Source of the DNA: Chromera velia
Taxonomy: Eukaryota > Sar > Chromeraceae
NCBI GenBank assembly: GCA_018398765.1
Contig: JAHBMJ010000625.1
Location: forward strand, 1 to 42,139
DNA: 42,139 bases
Direction: 5' to 3'
Of this stretch, positions 1-10,540 are shown in pieces. The position numbers and the translations under genes were made by a program. Numbering within the stretch: position 1 is the stretch's first letter; the number at the start of each line of letters is the position of its first letter. Below the pieces are notes generated by a model that ran no database searches, was not told the DNA's origin, and saw only the letters and a program-made list of their open reading frames with translations.

Positions 1-449
1 TTTGCAGCTTCCCCAGCTGCCTTCCCTGCCTCGGCTGCCTGGGTACCTTCTCCGTTCCCGTCTCCGCTCTCCTGTTCAGAGAGGAGACGGCTCGAGAAGT
101 CCCCGACATACCTCGAGGCTTCTCTGAACCCGACACTCGCACCCTCCTCATCCTCGCTGGGAGGCTTCACTACAGACGCAGCAGCCGTTTTTCCTGCCAA
201 ATCTGAGAGAAGACGTTTCGATCCTCCAGCCTCTTTCTTCTCCGTACCCTTGAAAAGGGACTCGAAAAAGTGGGAAGTGCCGTTGGACAGCTTCTTGAAC
301 TCTGAACCGACAGCCGTGCCAAACTCTTTCGCATCTTTCTCGACTGTAGTGGCAAAGTGTGACTTGTATGTACTGTTAGAAGGTGAAGGCTCACAGAGAC
401 TTCCAACGGAAGCGCTGAGAAGCAAAAGGACTTGAAGCCTTCTGTGCAT
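1..449 (-). CDS. Secreted repeat protein, upstream duplicate copy (5' part only, cut by window edge)
   Basis: The start codon is at 447-449 on the minus strand and the frame stays open to the left edge, so the C-terminal half is missing. The protein begins MHRRLQVLLLLSASVGSLCE, a good signal peptide with a basic n-region and a poly-Leu core. About 130 further residues follow that match the full copy at 6294-7397 almost residue for residue. The visible changes are small, for example LSNGTSH here against LANGTSH there. The nucleotide match has a constant offset of 6948 bp and continues upstream of the start to about position 690, so gene and promoter were duplicated together. I recognise no enzyme family. 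A secreted or surface protein is inferred from the signal peptide and NGT/NST glycosylation sequons. Confidence 0.75.
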   Translation of the reverse strand, partial: MHRRLQVLLLLSASVGSLCEPSPSNSTYKSHFATTVEKDAKEFGTAVGSEFKKLSNGTSHFFESLFKGTEKKEAGGSKRLLSDLAGKTAAASVVKPPSEDEEGASVGFREASRYVGDFSSRLLSEQESGDGNGEGTQAAEAGKAAGEAA

Positions 450-2117
450 CTTGAAGACTGACGGAGATCCACGGAATGAAGACCTGTATTAGCGTCTCGG
501 TTTCAGACAAGGATGAAAAGCGGTAGTGGAAGTCCAATTCACTATGAAGAAGAGGAAATTCTCGAGGAGATGGAGCACTCTGTCAGATCGTTTTTGACTT
601 TTTGTTGAAGGGAGGGAGGCTGAGAGGAGAGAGCCACACCACTTTTGCAGAAGACTTTTTAGGTGACACACGGTCTTCCGATCTATTCTTTTGATTGCCC
701 GCGCGTGCACGCGCTCGCGCGCGCAAGAGCGGCAGGCCGGGGTCCACCCCTCGCGCCGCGCGGGCCGCGCGGCCCCACGTCACTGCATGCGCATGCATGG
801 CCCACGCGCAGGGGCCGGGGGAACCGCGCCGCCTCAGTGGCAGTCAGTGCCGCCCGCGCCGCCCACCGCTCACGACCGGTGCAAGCAAACTAGTGTTGCA
901 ATGTGTTGCACACAAATTTACACCTGCGCAGTCAAATTGTCGATCATTCAGAAATTGCAGCTTCTCTCCGAATGGTTAGTTTGAGCTGGTTTCAGTCTGG
1001 AAGTAGATGTGAACCACTTAAAATGGATCTCCATCTATATGCCTTACCGGAAACCTTTGCATAAGCTGGTCTGTGTGTTACACAAGGCGGGAATAGCTAT
1101 CACCTGCTCTGAACTTCGAAACACCCAAAGTCAGATTGATCTGCGTTAAACTTTGGATACCAGACTTCCGATCCAGTACAGACCAGAATTTCCGTTTACG
1201 AGCGGTTTGCTCTTCTGTGGCGCTCTTATTTGCTTCCAGCAGCTTTCCTCTTTGTGTTATGAATCCTTTCTACTTGGGGAAGGCTTTGATTGAGTGAGCA
1301 ATACCGTGAGCGCAATCTGGACGGCGCTTGCCGAAATGGTATATATTTCGACCTTGAGTTCGAAATAGCGAAACTGGACTTTGGAAAGTGGCTTTGGCGG
1401 TACTCATCTCAACATGCACGCTTCCCGCTCTTCGTGGCCTTGTTCTACTTATGGAAAGAGCATCCTCTTTTGTTGGTCAGTTGCTTAAAAGTTTGTTTTG
1501 TTTCTTTTTGTGTGTTCGATTTTTTATGAAGTGACATGAAAGCGCTTGTTTGGTTCGATCGAAATCGATACACTGGGTTGGCCAATCTGACTGTATGTGC
1601 AATTTTTCTCTATACATCGTGCAACATGTTGCAAATTGATGCAACATACACATTACGACATCTCACTTGAAGCGATCGAGTCAATTAATACTATGTGATG
1701 CACTATCAATACATAATATATTATGCATGTGCACTCTGTATAGACTCTCTCTATTAAAGCGTGCTGCCAATTCTTCCTCAGTGTTTTACGACCTCTCAGA
1801 CAGTCTTTATAGCTCCCATTGATTCTATGAGAACTTTTCGAAGCCTGAGCGTCCGCACTTCCATTGCTCTTCAGGAAGTTTTCTGTTTCTCTGTTTTTCC
1901 AGCGACGATCTCAGGCTGGCTTCGATTCATTGCTTAGTCCTACCGTAGAATCGCGCAAGAGCCCTGCACTCTGTAGAAGCAATAGTGAAGTGTTCTTTAG
2001 CCTGTTCTATCATTTTTTATTCGGTTTCTCTCTGCTGGGCTGAACAGTCATCACAGAAGGAGAAAGGTTCCTATTGGGGTCTGATTTTCTCCGCCAAAAG
2101 TGAATTTGAACAGCAGC
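450..2117. promoter_or_regulatory. Spacer between the secreted-protein copy (-) and the ankyrin pseudogene (+); GC-rich island at 698-870
   Basis: Positions 450 to about 690 duplicate 7398 to about 7640 and are probably 5' UTR or promoter of the secreted gene. At 698-870 there is a compact GC-rich tract, with CGCG runs and two TGCATGC-type words (784-790, 791-797). From about 890 the sequence becomes AT-richer; it carries GTGTTGCA words at 895-913 and the palindrome GCAACATGTTGC near 1622. I see no convincing coding exon. Use as a divergent promoter is inferred from gene orientation only. Confidence 0.35.
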
Positions 2118-4582
2118 ATGACTACGAAGAAAGTTCCGAAGATTCAGAGCATGGAAATCGCTCGAGTGGTGGTCGGCAGTGGACTCCTCGGCCTCCAAGG
2201 CTTCTGCAAGCTTTCGTCTATCTATAATGAGCTGCTCGCCCTGAGGGATGACCCGACGTGTTCAGGATTTGGGAGCGTGTGCGACGGTTTTGTGAAACCC
2301 AGAGAGAGAGAAGACGTTTGGACCTTCATTGACAGTTGTTTTAAACACGACAATATGAAAGGCTTCCAACAGATCCTTGCCTTGTGAGGCATTGCAAAGC
2401 GCTACCCATTTCTCCTCACACGTGTACTTCGGAAGAAACGGTGCTCTCCAAAGTGTGAGCAGTTTTTGAAGTAGACCGCCAATTCCCAACCGAACACGTC
2501 GTCAAACTCATATAAACCTAACAGCCAAAGAAAGCTGACAAACCCCGATAGAGAGTCCTTTTTAAATCTCTCTGACGAGGCCATTTTCGATCTGACAAGC
2601 GAGCGTTTGACCAGGTTGTTCCAAGGGAAGACTCTCCATCCCGATTCTTGGTACTCTCGCACTGAGGTTCGGACGGCTCGTTCAAGTCATGTTTTGGAGC
2701 GTATCACCGATCGTCCGTTGCTTCATGGCATTGCTCTAATCAGAGCAGGAAAGTTCGAAGAGGCGGGTATGGTTTTAAATGCTGGGGGATGGATGGACCT
2801 GTAGGACCAGCACTCCATTCAGTCAGTATACGGCTGCACTGTGCTTCGAACGCTGCTCAGCCTGCAGTGCTGTTGAAGCTCAACATGTTGTAACAGTTGG
2901 TCTTGAATAATACAAACAAGCAACAAAGCGGTCTCGATCTCCGGTGGCACCTCACTAGGAAGGCCCTAGGGAAGGCCAAAGAAGCGGGTTGCCTTGAATA
3001 GGAGTTTTGGTACGTTGAATTCATGTTTGTTGAGCATAATGAGTACACATACTCATTCGATGGCTACATAATTTCAAAGATGAATTTAACAGCCCTCGGT
3101 CTGGCGTGTCGTCACTGCAATGCTGAGACAGTGAGGGTGTTGGCAGAGGTGCAGGGACCTTTAAAGAGATCCCGCCTTCCTTTGCTGGTTCAACTTGGCG
3201 GTTGGATTCAAAAGGGGTAGAATGGGTTTTAACTTCGATTAGTCGACGATACCCGTTGTGCCGCCACCCTTGAGGCTCTAGCAGATGCGGGAGCGGACTT
3301 CAATGTTGTCAGCAGGGGGGGAAACACACCCCTCTCCCTCGCTTGCTCTTTACGACTGACACAGTCAGCGAAGGTTCTTTTAGAGAGGGGGGCGGTGACA
3401 CAGAGGGTGAGGAAAGGAAAACGAGCGCGCCACTCACCTCTCCTCATTGCTGTCATGAAAGAGGTGCACGACGCAGAATTCCTTCTCACATCTCTCCTCC
3501 TCAGTTGGCATGCCGACGCAAACATAGTCCTCAAGCGTGAAGAGGTTTGTTACACCGTTCTATAGTTCGTATTGCTTAGGAAGGAAGGTGTAGGCCCAAT
3601 TGAGCATCTAGACCTTGAAGGGGGTAGAGTGCCAGCAGTCTTGACGTTCTGATACCCTAGTTGGGAGGGAGAGGAAGTTGATGAGGACGAATGGCACAAA
3701 GAAGACGACCGATTCTGGGCCGTCGACGAGTCTGAGAGCAACCACAGTGAGTCAGATTCGCTATCCATCTACAGTTTCGAAATCGATTCCGAATTTGACT
3801 TCTTTTTCTCTGAAGAAGAGTCTGACCTTGAGGAAGAAGAAGAACAATCGGTGGTCTCTGTAGATTTATCGCCTGCTGGCATCCTTACTGCTCCCAATAC
3901 CCTCCCTTCGCCACCGGGCCCATGAGCCTTGAAGCTTGCCAAGCCAAGCTGGCAAAGCTGCTGATTGTCAATGATCATGGGGCGCGCTGTCCCACATTTC
4001 AAATCACATTGGACGGCCAGTTTGAGTCGCGTCTCCCCTCTCTTATTGGCGTGCTGCATGAAAGATTCCGACCTTGTGCGGTCGTTATACCAGAAGGCGG
4101 GGGCAAACCCGAATGCCTGTGGTATGTTGGGAGAAGAGGAGGGGAAAGAGTCCGCCCATCATCCAGTGATCTAATATATCTTCCTGGAGCTCCGACCTCC
4201 CGAGGAAGAGCTGATTGCTGGGGGGGCAGACCTGAACGTCATAACAGGTTATGGTCACGGGCTGCACTCTCTTGAGTGCACCTAGTAGAGAAGGCTGTCG
4301 GTCGTGGAGTTTCTTCTCTGTAGTGGGGTGGCTGTGGGAGGGGTGACAGATATGGATGGAAAGCGTCGTATGCCTCTGGTGGAAGCGGCTGCGATGCTAG
4401 ACCTCCCCCTTGTGACTCTGTTATTGAAGTGGGAGGCGGCCCCGAACCAGCGAGGGCTTTTGAATATGGGGGGCTCTCTGGTCCTCACATCACCTTTAGA
4501 GGCAGTGAGAGCGAAGGAGGGGTTAAAGTGCAGTCGGGTTAAGCAAATGATGAAGATGCTGCTAAACGCAGGGGCATGCTAA
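2118..4582 (+). pseudogene. Decayed multi-exon ankyrin-repeat gene
   Basis: Ankyrin-like units run through this stretch in several frames. Examples are MNLTALGLACRHCNAETVRV (about 3079), NTPLSLACSL with AKVLLERGA (about 3330-3400), ASPLLLACCMKDSDLVRSLY-type text (about 4035-4090) and MPLVEAAAMLDLPLVTLLLK (about 4370). An acidic insert lies at 3670-3920. Some introns are still recognisable: exon 2118-2383 ends in phase 2 before GTGAGG, and the next exon starts at 2525 after AACAG in matching phase. However, homology crosses a TAG at 2802-2804 and resumes in another frame at about 2812. It also crosses a frame change near 3960-4010, and a TAG TAG pair at 4283-4288 where an ankyrin unit is broken. 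I therefore call it a pseudogene. A live gene with very short introns is the alternative, and only part of the breaks could be explained that way. Confidence 0.6.
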
Positions 4583-4678
4583 TACTGCTAAGGCGGTCCC
4601 ATCTCATCTTTGCTGCCAGACTTTACACCCAATCAAGTCAGATTAGAACAGTTAGTCAGCTCTTCCCCCCTTATCCTT

Positions 4679-4776
4679 TTTTCTTTCCTTCGACGACCTA
4701 TAGGTGGACAAGTGCATGGACAGTTTTCTTCGATGACCTATAGGTGAACAGTTTTCTTCGACGATCCAAGTGAAAA
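4679..4776 (+). repeat. Three imperfect short repeats around TTCTTCGACGACCTATAGG
   Basis: The unit ttttcttcgacgacctatag occurs three times with small changes: spacing varies, the middle copy has GATGACC, and the third ends GACGATCC. It sits just after the end of the ankyrin pseudogene. Confidence 0.6.
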
Positions 4777-5163
4777 GGGTTCACCAATCTGCATGTCAGA
4801 AATGGTTTGATTTTTTTTTGCCTACTACAATCGGATAAATAATTTTATTAGCTTACTCTACACGGTTATTCTTTAAAAAATAAAATCTAGCTAAATTAAT
4901 ATTCTACTAATAATAGCGACTAGAATGGCGATTTAGTTTCTAGCGGTTTACTTAGTTTGTATTGCGAGGAAGTCTGAGGCCTAGACTAAGTGCGTTTCAG
5001 CATTTCATTTCCTCAATTAGAAGCCGATAGAAGCCATATATGCAGCAGAAGTCTATTTGACAGAAGTAAACATTCATAGTACATTTGATACTGAAACTGT
5101 CGGCCCTCAAGAGGGAGACTGACCCTCTGGACATCATTATATGAGTCATACTAAATCCTAGTC

Positions 5164-5187
5164 CTCATCATCATCATCATCATCATT
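5164..5187 (+). repeat. CAT trinucleotide microsatellite
   Basis: Eight CAT units in a row inside an AT-rich spacer. Confidence 0.9.
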
Positions 5188-5679
5188 CACTATCGCCATC
5201 GGCCCATAAATGAGCGTCTGACGTTCAGTAGGTTCGATGCGCAGCTGGACACACTGCTAGGGCAGTCCTAATCATAAATATATGAATTAGAATCAAGAAA
5301 CAGCGATGCGGCATACTTTTACCATTCGCAACTAGGAGCAACTTAATCATAGACTTATTAAGTTCTAGTAGGATAGTTTCTAGTAGAAGGGTAATAATGC
5401 TTAAACAGACTGTGTTTTCTCTACTTGAATTAAATAGTAAAGTGTCAATTAAATCGATCAGTATCACTATCAATCAGTATTACTTTAAACTTTGAATCAC
5501 TTCAATTGTTATATAACGATATTATAACCTAAAATTGTTCTTTAATTTGTAAATTATAAGAAGATAAGGATTATGTAAATCATTGTTCTTAAGTTATTTA
5601 TTCTTTTTATAAAAACTGATAATGTGATTACTTAATTCTAGCTAGAATTCTAGTTAATTTAACTTTTTAAACCTATATA

Positions 5680-5932
5680 GGCTCTGCACTATACATAAAA
5701 AAAATTAAAATAAAAGATGAGAAAACATTTTTTTTTAATGGATTTTTTTTTATTTATCATAACATTCAATAGGTAAACAACTGTTGTTCAAGTGTTGCAA
5801 GAGTGTTGCACGGGGTGTTGCATTGAAAACCATATACTTTTCACTGTGTAAGTTTTCAGTTGATAAATAAAAAAAAAAATAAAAGATCGGAAACTTTCTT
5901 TTTTTTTCTTTTTATTTTTGGAGTGCAGAGCC
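5680..5932. mobile_element. Candidate MITE with 11-bp terminal inverted repeats
   Basis: The left end GGCTCTGCACT (5680-5690) is the exact reverse complement of the right end AGTGCAGAGCC (5922-5932). Both ends run inward into A-rich and T-rich tracts, with a second inner inverted pair (TTTTATTTATCA against TGATAAATAAAA) and a repeated AATAAAAGAT word. The 253-bp length and lack of coding capacity fit a miniature inverted-repeat element. No clear target-site duplication is visible, so the call is tentative. Confidence 0.45.
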
Positions 5933-6293
5933 AAGTTTTTAACTTGTGAAACTGTTTCTTAGCCTCTTCAGCTAGCTTATAAAATCTTTTTTATTTGGAA
6001 ATAAAAAGATATTTCAACTTTACGTTGGGTCAGGCTCACTGGTATTGTGGTGATATCGAACAGTCAGCTTTTCTGGCTGTTCAAAGTTCAGGACCTTCAG
6101 CAACCGAGTGCAGATCTCGAAACCTCGAAAGTCAGAAACGCCTTATTGAATGTGATTGAATGATCACACCAGTGATCACATCAGCACACAGATATAACAA
6201 CGCAAATTCAACCGAATGCATGATGCATGCACACGCACGCGTGTCATCGAGTGATGGATCTTTCAAGGGACTACAAGATTCAAGGATGCACAC

Positions 6294-7397
6294 TCAGACA
6301 TGAGAAGCAGACCCCCTCAACCTCCGAGGGCTCTCACCGGGAAAAGGGCCACCGGGAAAAGAGCCCGCATAATAAGCATCACCGGGATAGTCAGGAACAG
6401 GCCCACCCACATCACCTCCATACCTCTCCCTCTCATCATGCTCTCTCAACCGACGAGGACTCTCACCGGGGAAAGGGCCACCGGGAAAAGGCCCCGCATA
6501 ATAAGCGTCTCCGGGATAGTCAGGAACAGGCCCACCCACATCACCTCCATACCTCTCCCTCTCATCATGCTCTCTCAACCGACGAGGACTCTCACCGGGA
6601 AAAGGGCCACCGGGAAAAGGCCCCGCATAATAAGCATCACCGGGATAGTCAGGAACAGGCCCACCCACATCACCTCCATACCTCTCCCTCTCATCACGTA
6701 GCCTTCTGTTGGCATCGGAACTTCCCGATTCCGTCTTCTGGTTCTGGCTGTTGGGAGAGAACAGACCCTGGAAGAATCCCCCCGCTGCATCTGCAAACTT
6801 GTTCCACTCGTCAGCGGCCCCACTAGCAAACTTGTGCCAGTCTGTACCGTTCGCGAATTTCTTCCATTCCTCACTGTTGGCAAACTTCTGCCAATCTGTA
6901 CCGTTCACGAAGTTCTGAAACTTTCCAGCCATCGCCTCACCCTCCTTCTTTGCAGCTTCCCCAGCTGCCTTCCCTGCCTCGGCTGCCTGGGTACCTTCTC
7001 CGTTCCCGTCTCCGCTCTCCTGTTCAGAGAGGAGACGGCTCGAGAAGTCCCCGACATACCTCGAGGCTTCTCTGAACCCGACACTCGCACCCTCCTCATC
7101 CTCGCTGGGAGGCTTCACTACAGACGCAGCAGCCGTTTTTCCTGCCAAATCTGAGAGAAGACGTTTCGATCCTCCAGCCTCTTTCTTCTCCGTACCCTTG
7201 AACAGAGACTCGAAAAAGTGGGAAGTGCCATTGGCCAACTTCTTGAACTCTGAACCGACAGCCGTGCCAAACTCTTTCGCATCTTTCTCGACTGTAGTGG
7301 CAAAGTGTGACTTGTATGTACTGTTAGAAGGTGAAGGCTCACAGAGACTTCCAACGGAAGCGCTGAGAAGCAAAAGGACTTGAAGCCTTCTGTGCAT
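6294..7397 (-). CDS. Secreted protein with triple 43-aa Tyr/Gly/Pro-rich repeats
   Basis: This is an intact 367-aa intronless frame from ATG at 7395-7397 to the stop at 6294. Residues 1 to about 20 form a signal peptide (MHRRLQVLLLLSASVGSLC). The N-terminal half is acidic and Ala/Glu-rich with NST and several NGT sequons. The middle has imperfect units of the type NGTDWQKFANSEEWKKFANG. The C-terminal third is three near-identical 43-residue repeats (ERERYGGDVGGPVPDYPGDA, then YYAGPFPGGPFPGESPRRLR). No transmembrane segment follows the signal peptide, so secretion or wall/coat deposition is the simplest inference; Tyr/Gly/Pro repeats are common in structural extracellular proteins. A partial second copy lies at 1-449. 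I assign no family. Confidence 0.8.
   Translation of the reverse strand: MHRRLQVLLLLSASVGSLCEPSPSNSTYKSHFATTVEKDAKEFGTAVGSEFKKLANGTSHFFESLFKGTEKKEAGGSKRLLSDLAGKTAAASVVKPPSEDEEGASVGFREASRYVGDFSSRLLSEQESGDGNGEGTQAAEAGKAAGEAAKKEGEAMAGKFQNFVNGTDWQKFANSEEWKKFANGTDWHKFASGAADEWNKFADAAGGFFQGLFSPNSQNQKTESGSSDANRRLRDERERYGGDVGGPVPDYPGDAYYAGPFPGGPFPGESPRRLREHDERERYGGDVGGPVPDYPGDAYYAGPFPGGPFPGESPRRLREHDERERYGGDVGGPVPDYPGDAYYAGSFPGGPFPGESPRRLRGSASHV
6302..6690 (-). repeat. Three tandem 129-bp (43-codon) repeats inside the secreted-protein gene
   Basis: The word CTCTCACCGG recurs at 6331, 6460 and 6589, exactly 129 bp apart. The copies are nearly identical at DNA level, which implies recent expansion or ongoing homogenisation. 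The period is a multiple of three, so the frame is preserved. Confidence 0.9.
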
Positions 7398-8147
7398 CTT
7401 GAAGACTGACGGAGATCCACGGAATGAAGACCTGTATTAGCGTCTCGGTTTCAGACAAGGATGAAAAGCGGTAGTGGAAGTCCAATTCACTATGAAGAAG
7501 AGGAAATTCTCGAGGAGATCGAGCACTCTGTCAGATCGTTTTTGACTTTTTGTTGAAGGGAGAGGGAAGTTGAGAGGAGAGAGCTACACCACCTTTTCAG
7601 AAGACTTTTTGGCATCACGCGGTCTTCCGATCTATTCTTTTTGCCCGCCTGCGCATGCAGTCTCGCGCGCGTGCAAGTCTGCATGACCGGACCGCCCGCG
7701 GCCCTCGCAGGTCCGCCCCTCGCGCGCCGCGCGCGGACCGCGTATGCATGCTGAGGCCCCGGCATGCCCGGCGCGGGGCGGGGCGGGCCGGGTACTAAGA
7801 TGGTACTAAGCTGCATGCAGATGCAGATGTAGCTGTAGGGGACTGTCCAACACGTACAGTGCTCAGTACACTGAGTGCGCAATGTGGTCCTTCGCTTTTT
7901 ACGAGTGTGTACACTGTCGTCTCAGGTTGAATCCCAGGTGTGTGCCAGATTCAAACCTTCCTCCAATGAAAACGTGATAAGCAACCAAACGAAATAGACG
8001 GTACAATCCTTCAGCAACTGTTGTTCGTGTTTCAAAGTGTGTTGTTCAGTGTTGTTCCATCCCTGACCACACGCTCGATTCGTGCGATGCTGCCTGTCTC
8101 AGGCAGGTAGACGGATTCAAAAACCTTGTTGACGTGTTCAATACAAG
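7398..8147. promoter_or_regulatory. Divergent promoter region with GC-rich island (7638-7798)
   Basis: This is the spacer between the secreted gene (-) and the WD40 gene (+). Positions 7398 to about 7640 duplicate 450 to about 690. The GC-rich tract holds TGCATGC at 7745-7751, and TGCATGCA lies at 7812-7819. A shared promoter is inferred from orientation. TGCATGC is a known ApiAP2 target word in apicomplexans, but I cannot show binding here. Confidence 0.4.
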
Positions 8148-10502
8148 ATGTCCACAAAGAAGAAGAAAGAAAAGACCTTCCAAATTTTGTCATCACCCAT
8201 ACAGGTGAATGTGAAACAGGTGTATGCATACGAGCATTCTGAATTTCAAGCCCCCAAGTCCGTGCTGAGGGCAAAGAAAGATGGATGCGTCCACGTGTCT
8301 GCATCACTTTTGGTCCTCTCAAAACACGCGATGGTCATCGCTCTCTCGTCAGGGAAGATTCTCATCTTTGAAGCTCGGACAGCGCTCTGGTACGGCAAAC
8401 GACCTCGAGAAGACCGACACATTGAGCTCCTGTCTGGACCCAATGGCGACCTGACTGCCCACTTGGGTCTGGTCTCTGCGCTCTTGTTTGAGCAGACTCT
8501 GTATCGTGGTAACGGAATCCTCTTCTCTGGGGGAGCAGACAGGTCCATCAAGGTGTGGGACTTCCCGGATGTCGATCATGCCATCAGCAGAAAGGGGAAG
8601 TGCATACAGACGCTGCAAGGGCACGGGGGGACTATCCTGGCTCTTGCTTATGCGTCTGCTGTTCTTGTGTCCTGTGCTTCTGGAGGGTCCCTTGTGATCT
8701 GGAGACCCGACCCGACGAGGGCTGTCCTCCGGTACCCGGCATTTGTTGCTCACCAATACTTCAACTTGGAGGGCCTGTCTTCTCCCTTTCCGTGGAGACG
8801 TGCAGAGGAGAGAGAGACGTGGTACACATGCACTTCGCCTCGCGAGGGCACTGAAGGTTTAGAGCTCCTTGCAGGCTCTTCCGAGGGCGTTGTGACGGTA
8901 TTCAAATTGATGTATACGCCGATTGCAGGACAGACACAGCTACAGGTGCAGACCCACGAGACGTCTCATAACAACAGCACAGGACAGCAACAACCGCAGC
9001 AGCAGAGGCAGCCGTCATTGGAGGGAGTGGGCAGGTCCCTCGAGGCCGCAGCTTTCATGGCATCTGCACACGCACACGCACAAAACTCGCCCCTTGCACC
9101 TGTGGCCGTGAAGGGGGCAGCTGCACGGTCCCTCAATTTGAGTCACCAGGGCTGGAAGCAGACCGCATTCCACAGGGATGCACGGCTGCAGGTCTGTCGT
9201 TTACAAGGGTGGAAGAATAAAGTGATTGCAGGATGTCTGACGAGTTCCGTGTCCCTTCTGGTTCTTACTTTATGTGAGCCTCACGCTCTTTCAGCTTGTT
9301 TACTGACTGACTCCAACTGCTCTCTAACCCTTTCCCTCCCCCCCCCTCTGCAGGTTCTCCAAAGAGGGGCCCTGCAGGTCCTCGCTCTTCCTGTCGAGAG
9401 TCTGGCTGCCCTCCTCGGGTTCGACAGGAGACTGTACATCGTGGACGTCGACGAGAGCAGACGCGCACCCGCGGGGGGAAACCCGACAGACGCTGCTCAG
9501 GGGGCGTCTGCAGTGGCGGGCCCCGGGAACTCAGGGGGGGCGGGCGGAAGGGAGCAGATGCCCTCTGCTGCTGCACCTTCTTCTGCTGTCTCTGGGGGAG
9601 CTGCGGGAGGGGGGACGAACGCAGAGGGAGCAGCGGTGCCGCCTTGCTTTCTCGTCCCCGCGTCTGTCAAAAGCGTGGAGGCAAATCCCCTCGACAGGTC
9701 GGCAGGGGGGGTTGAAGTGACTTTGGTGCGAATTCAGTCTTTCGCTCTCGGCATTTAAGTAGGTTGGGGAAGGGTCGCGTGTTCTCTGCTTTCTCTTTAT
9801 GACTCTGTCCCTTTCAAGTGGGTACGGCTTTTCTTATTTTCACTCTTTTCTCTGACTGTGTATTTCTGCGCTCTGTTTTCTTTCTTTTTCTGTTTCCTTA
9901 CCGGCCTGCATGCAGACTGTTCACATGCCTCTGTTGGGATGACGCCAATAACGAGCTGATCGTTGCGGACGAGGGCGGCGGGATCTTCTGGTCTGTCTCT
10001 CTGTCTGTCTTTCTATCGGCATGCAGCGTCTTCTGTCCATTTCTATTCTTGAGTCTTTTGGGGGGAGGGGGGCTTTGCGTGAGCGAGGTTCTCCTCAATA
10101 GAAGAGTAATGCAATGAACGCAGCAAGGGGGCAGGAAGTCTGACTTACCATCAGAAAGAAGACACACAAGCAAGAAACAAAACAAAGGATACCAAGGGTG
10201 GACAAAAGTCCAAAGAACGCAGCTGCGTCAACTTTTGACAAAAGGGCGGACATACGGAGAGGATTACTCATGGAAAACACGAAAACCAAATCTGAAGAAA
10301 CCTATGACCCTCTTGTCTCTTTGGCTTTGCACTGGCAGGTTTGACGTTCAAGCAGAAGAGTGGACTGAGGCAAAGCAGCTGACAGAAAACGGAGAGAAAC
10401 TTCATAAAATTACCCTGGCAGATGGTGAGTCGGCCTGCTTTTCTGCGTTTTTGACAGTTTTGTGTCGTGAATACCTCTGAATGGGTACCGCATCCGTTTG
10501 AC

Positions 10503-10540
<38 letters not shown>

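Larger units (their letters stand above)
4583..6293. other. AT-rich spacer with short repeats and a MITE-like element
   Basis: No supported gene was seen. The segment contains the CGACCTATAGG repeats (4679-4776), a CAT microsatellite (5164-5187), a very AT-rich block (about 4800-5920) and the inverted-repeat element at 5680-5932. TGCATGCA lies at 6224-6231, just downstream of the stop of the secreted gene. Confidence 0.5.

Noticed and set aside
668..690. GGTCTTCCGATCT resembling the end of a sequencing adapter
   Set aside because: It differs from the adapter and occurs in both duplicated copies (also near 7620) within continuous homologous sequence, so it is probably genomic coincidence.
6227..6826. 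199-aa plus-strand frame with His/Lys-rich repeats
   Set aside because: It is the antisense of the 129-bp repeats; a repeat length divisible by three keeps several frames open. The minus-strand frame has the signal peptide and matches the duplicate.
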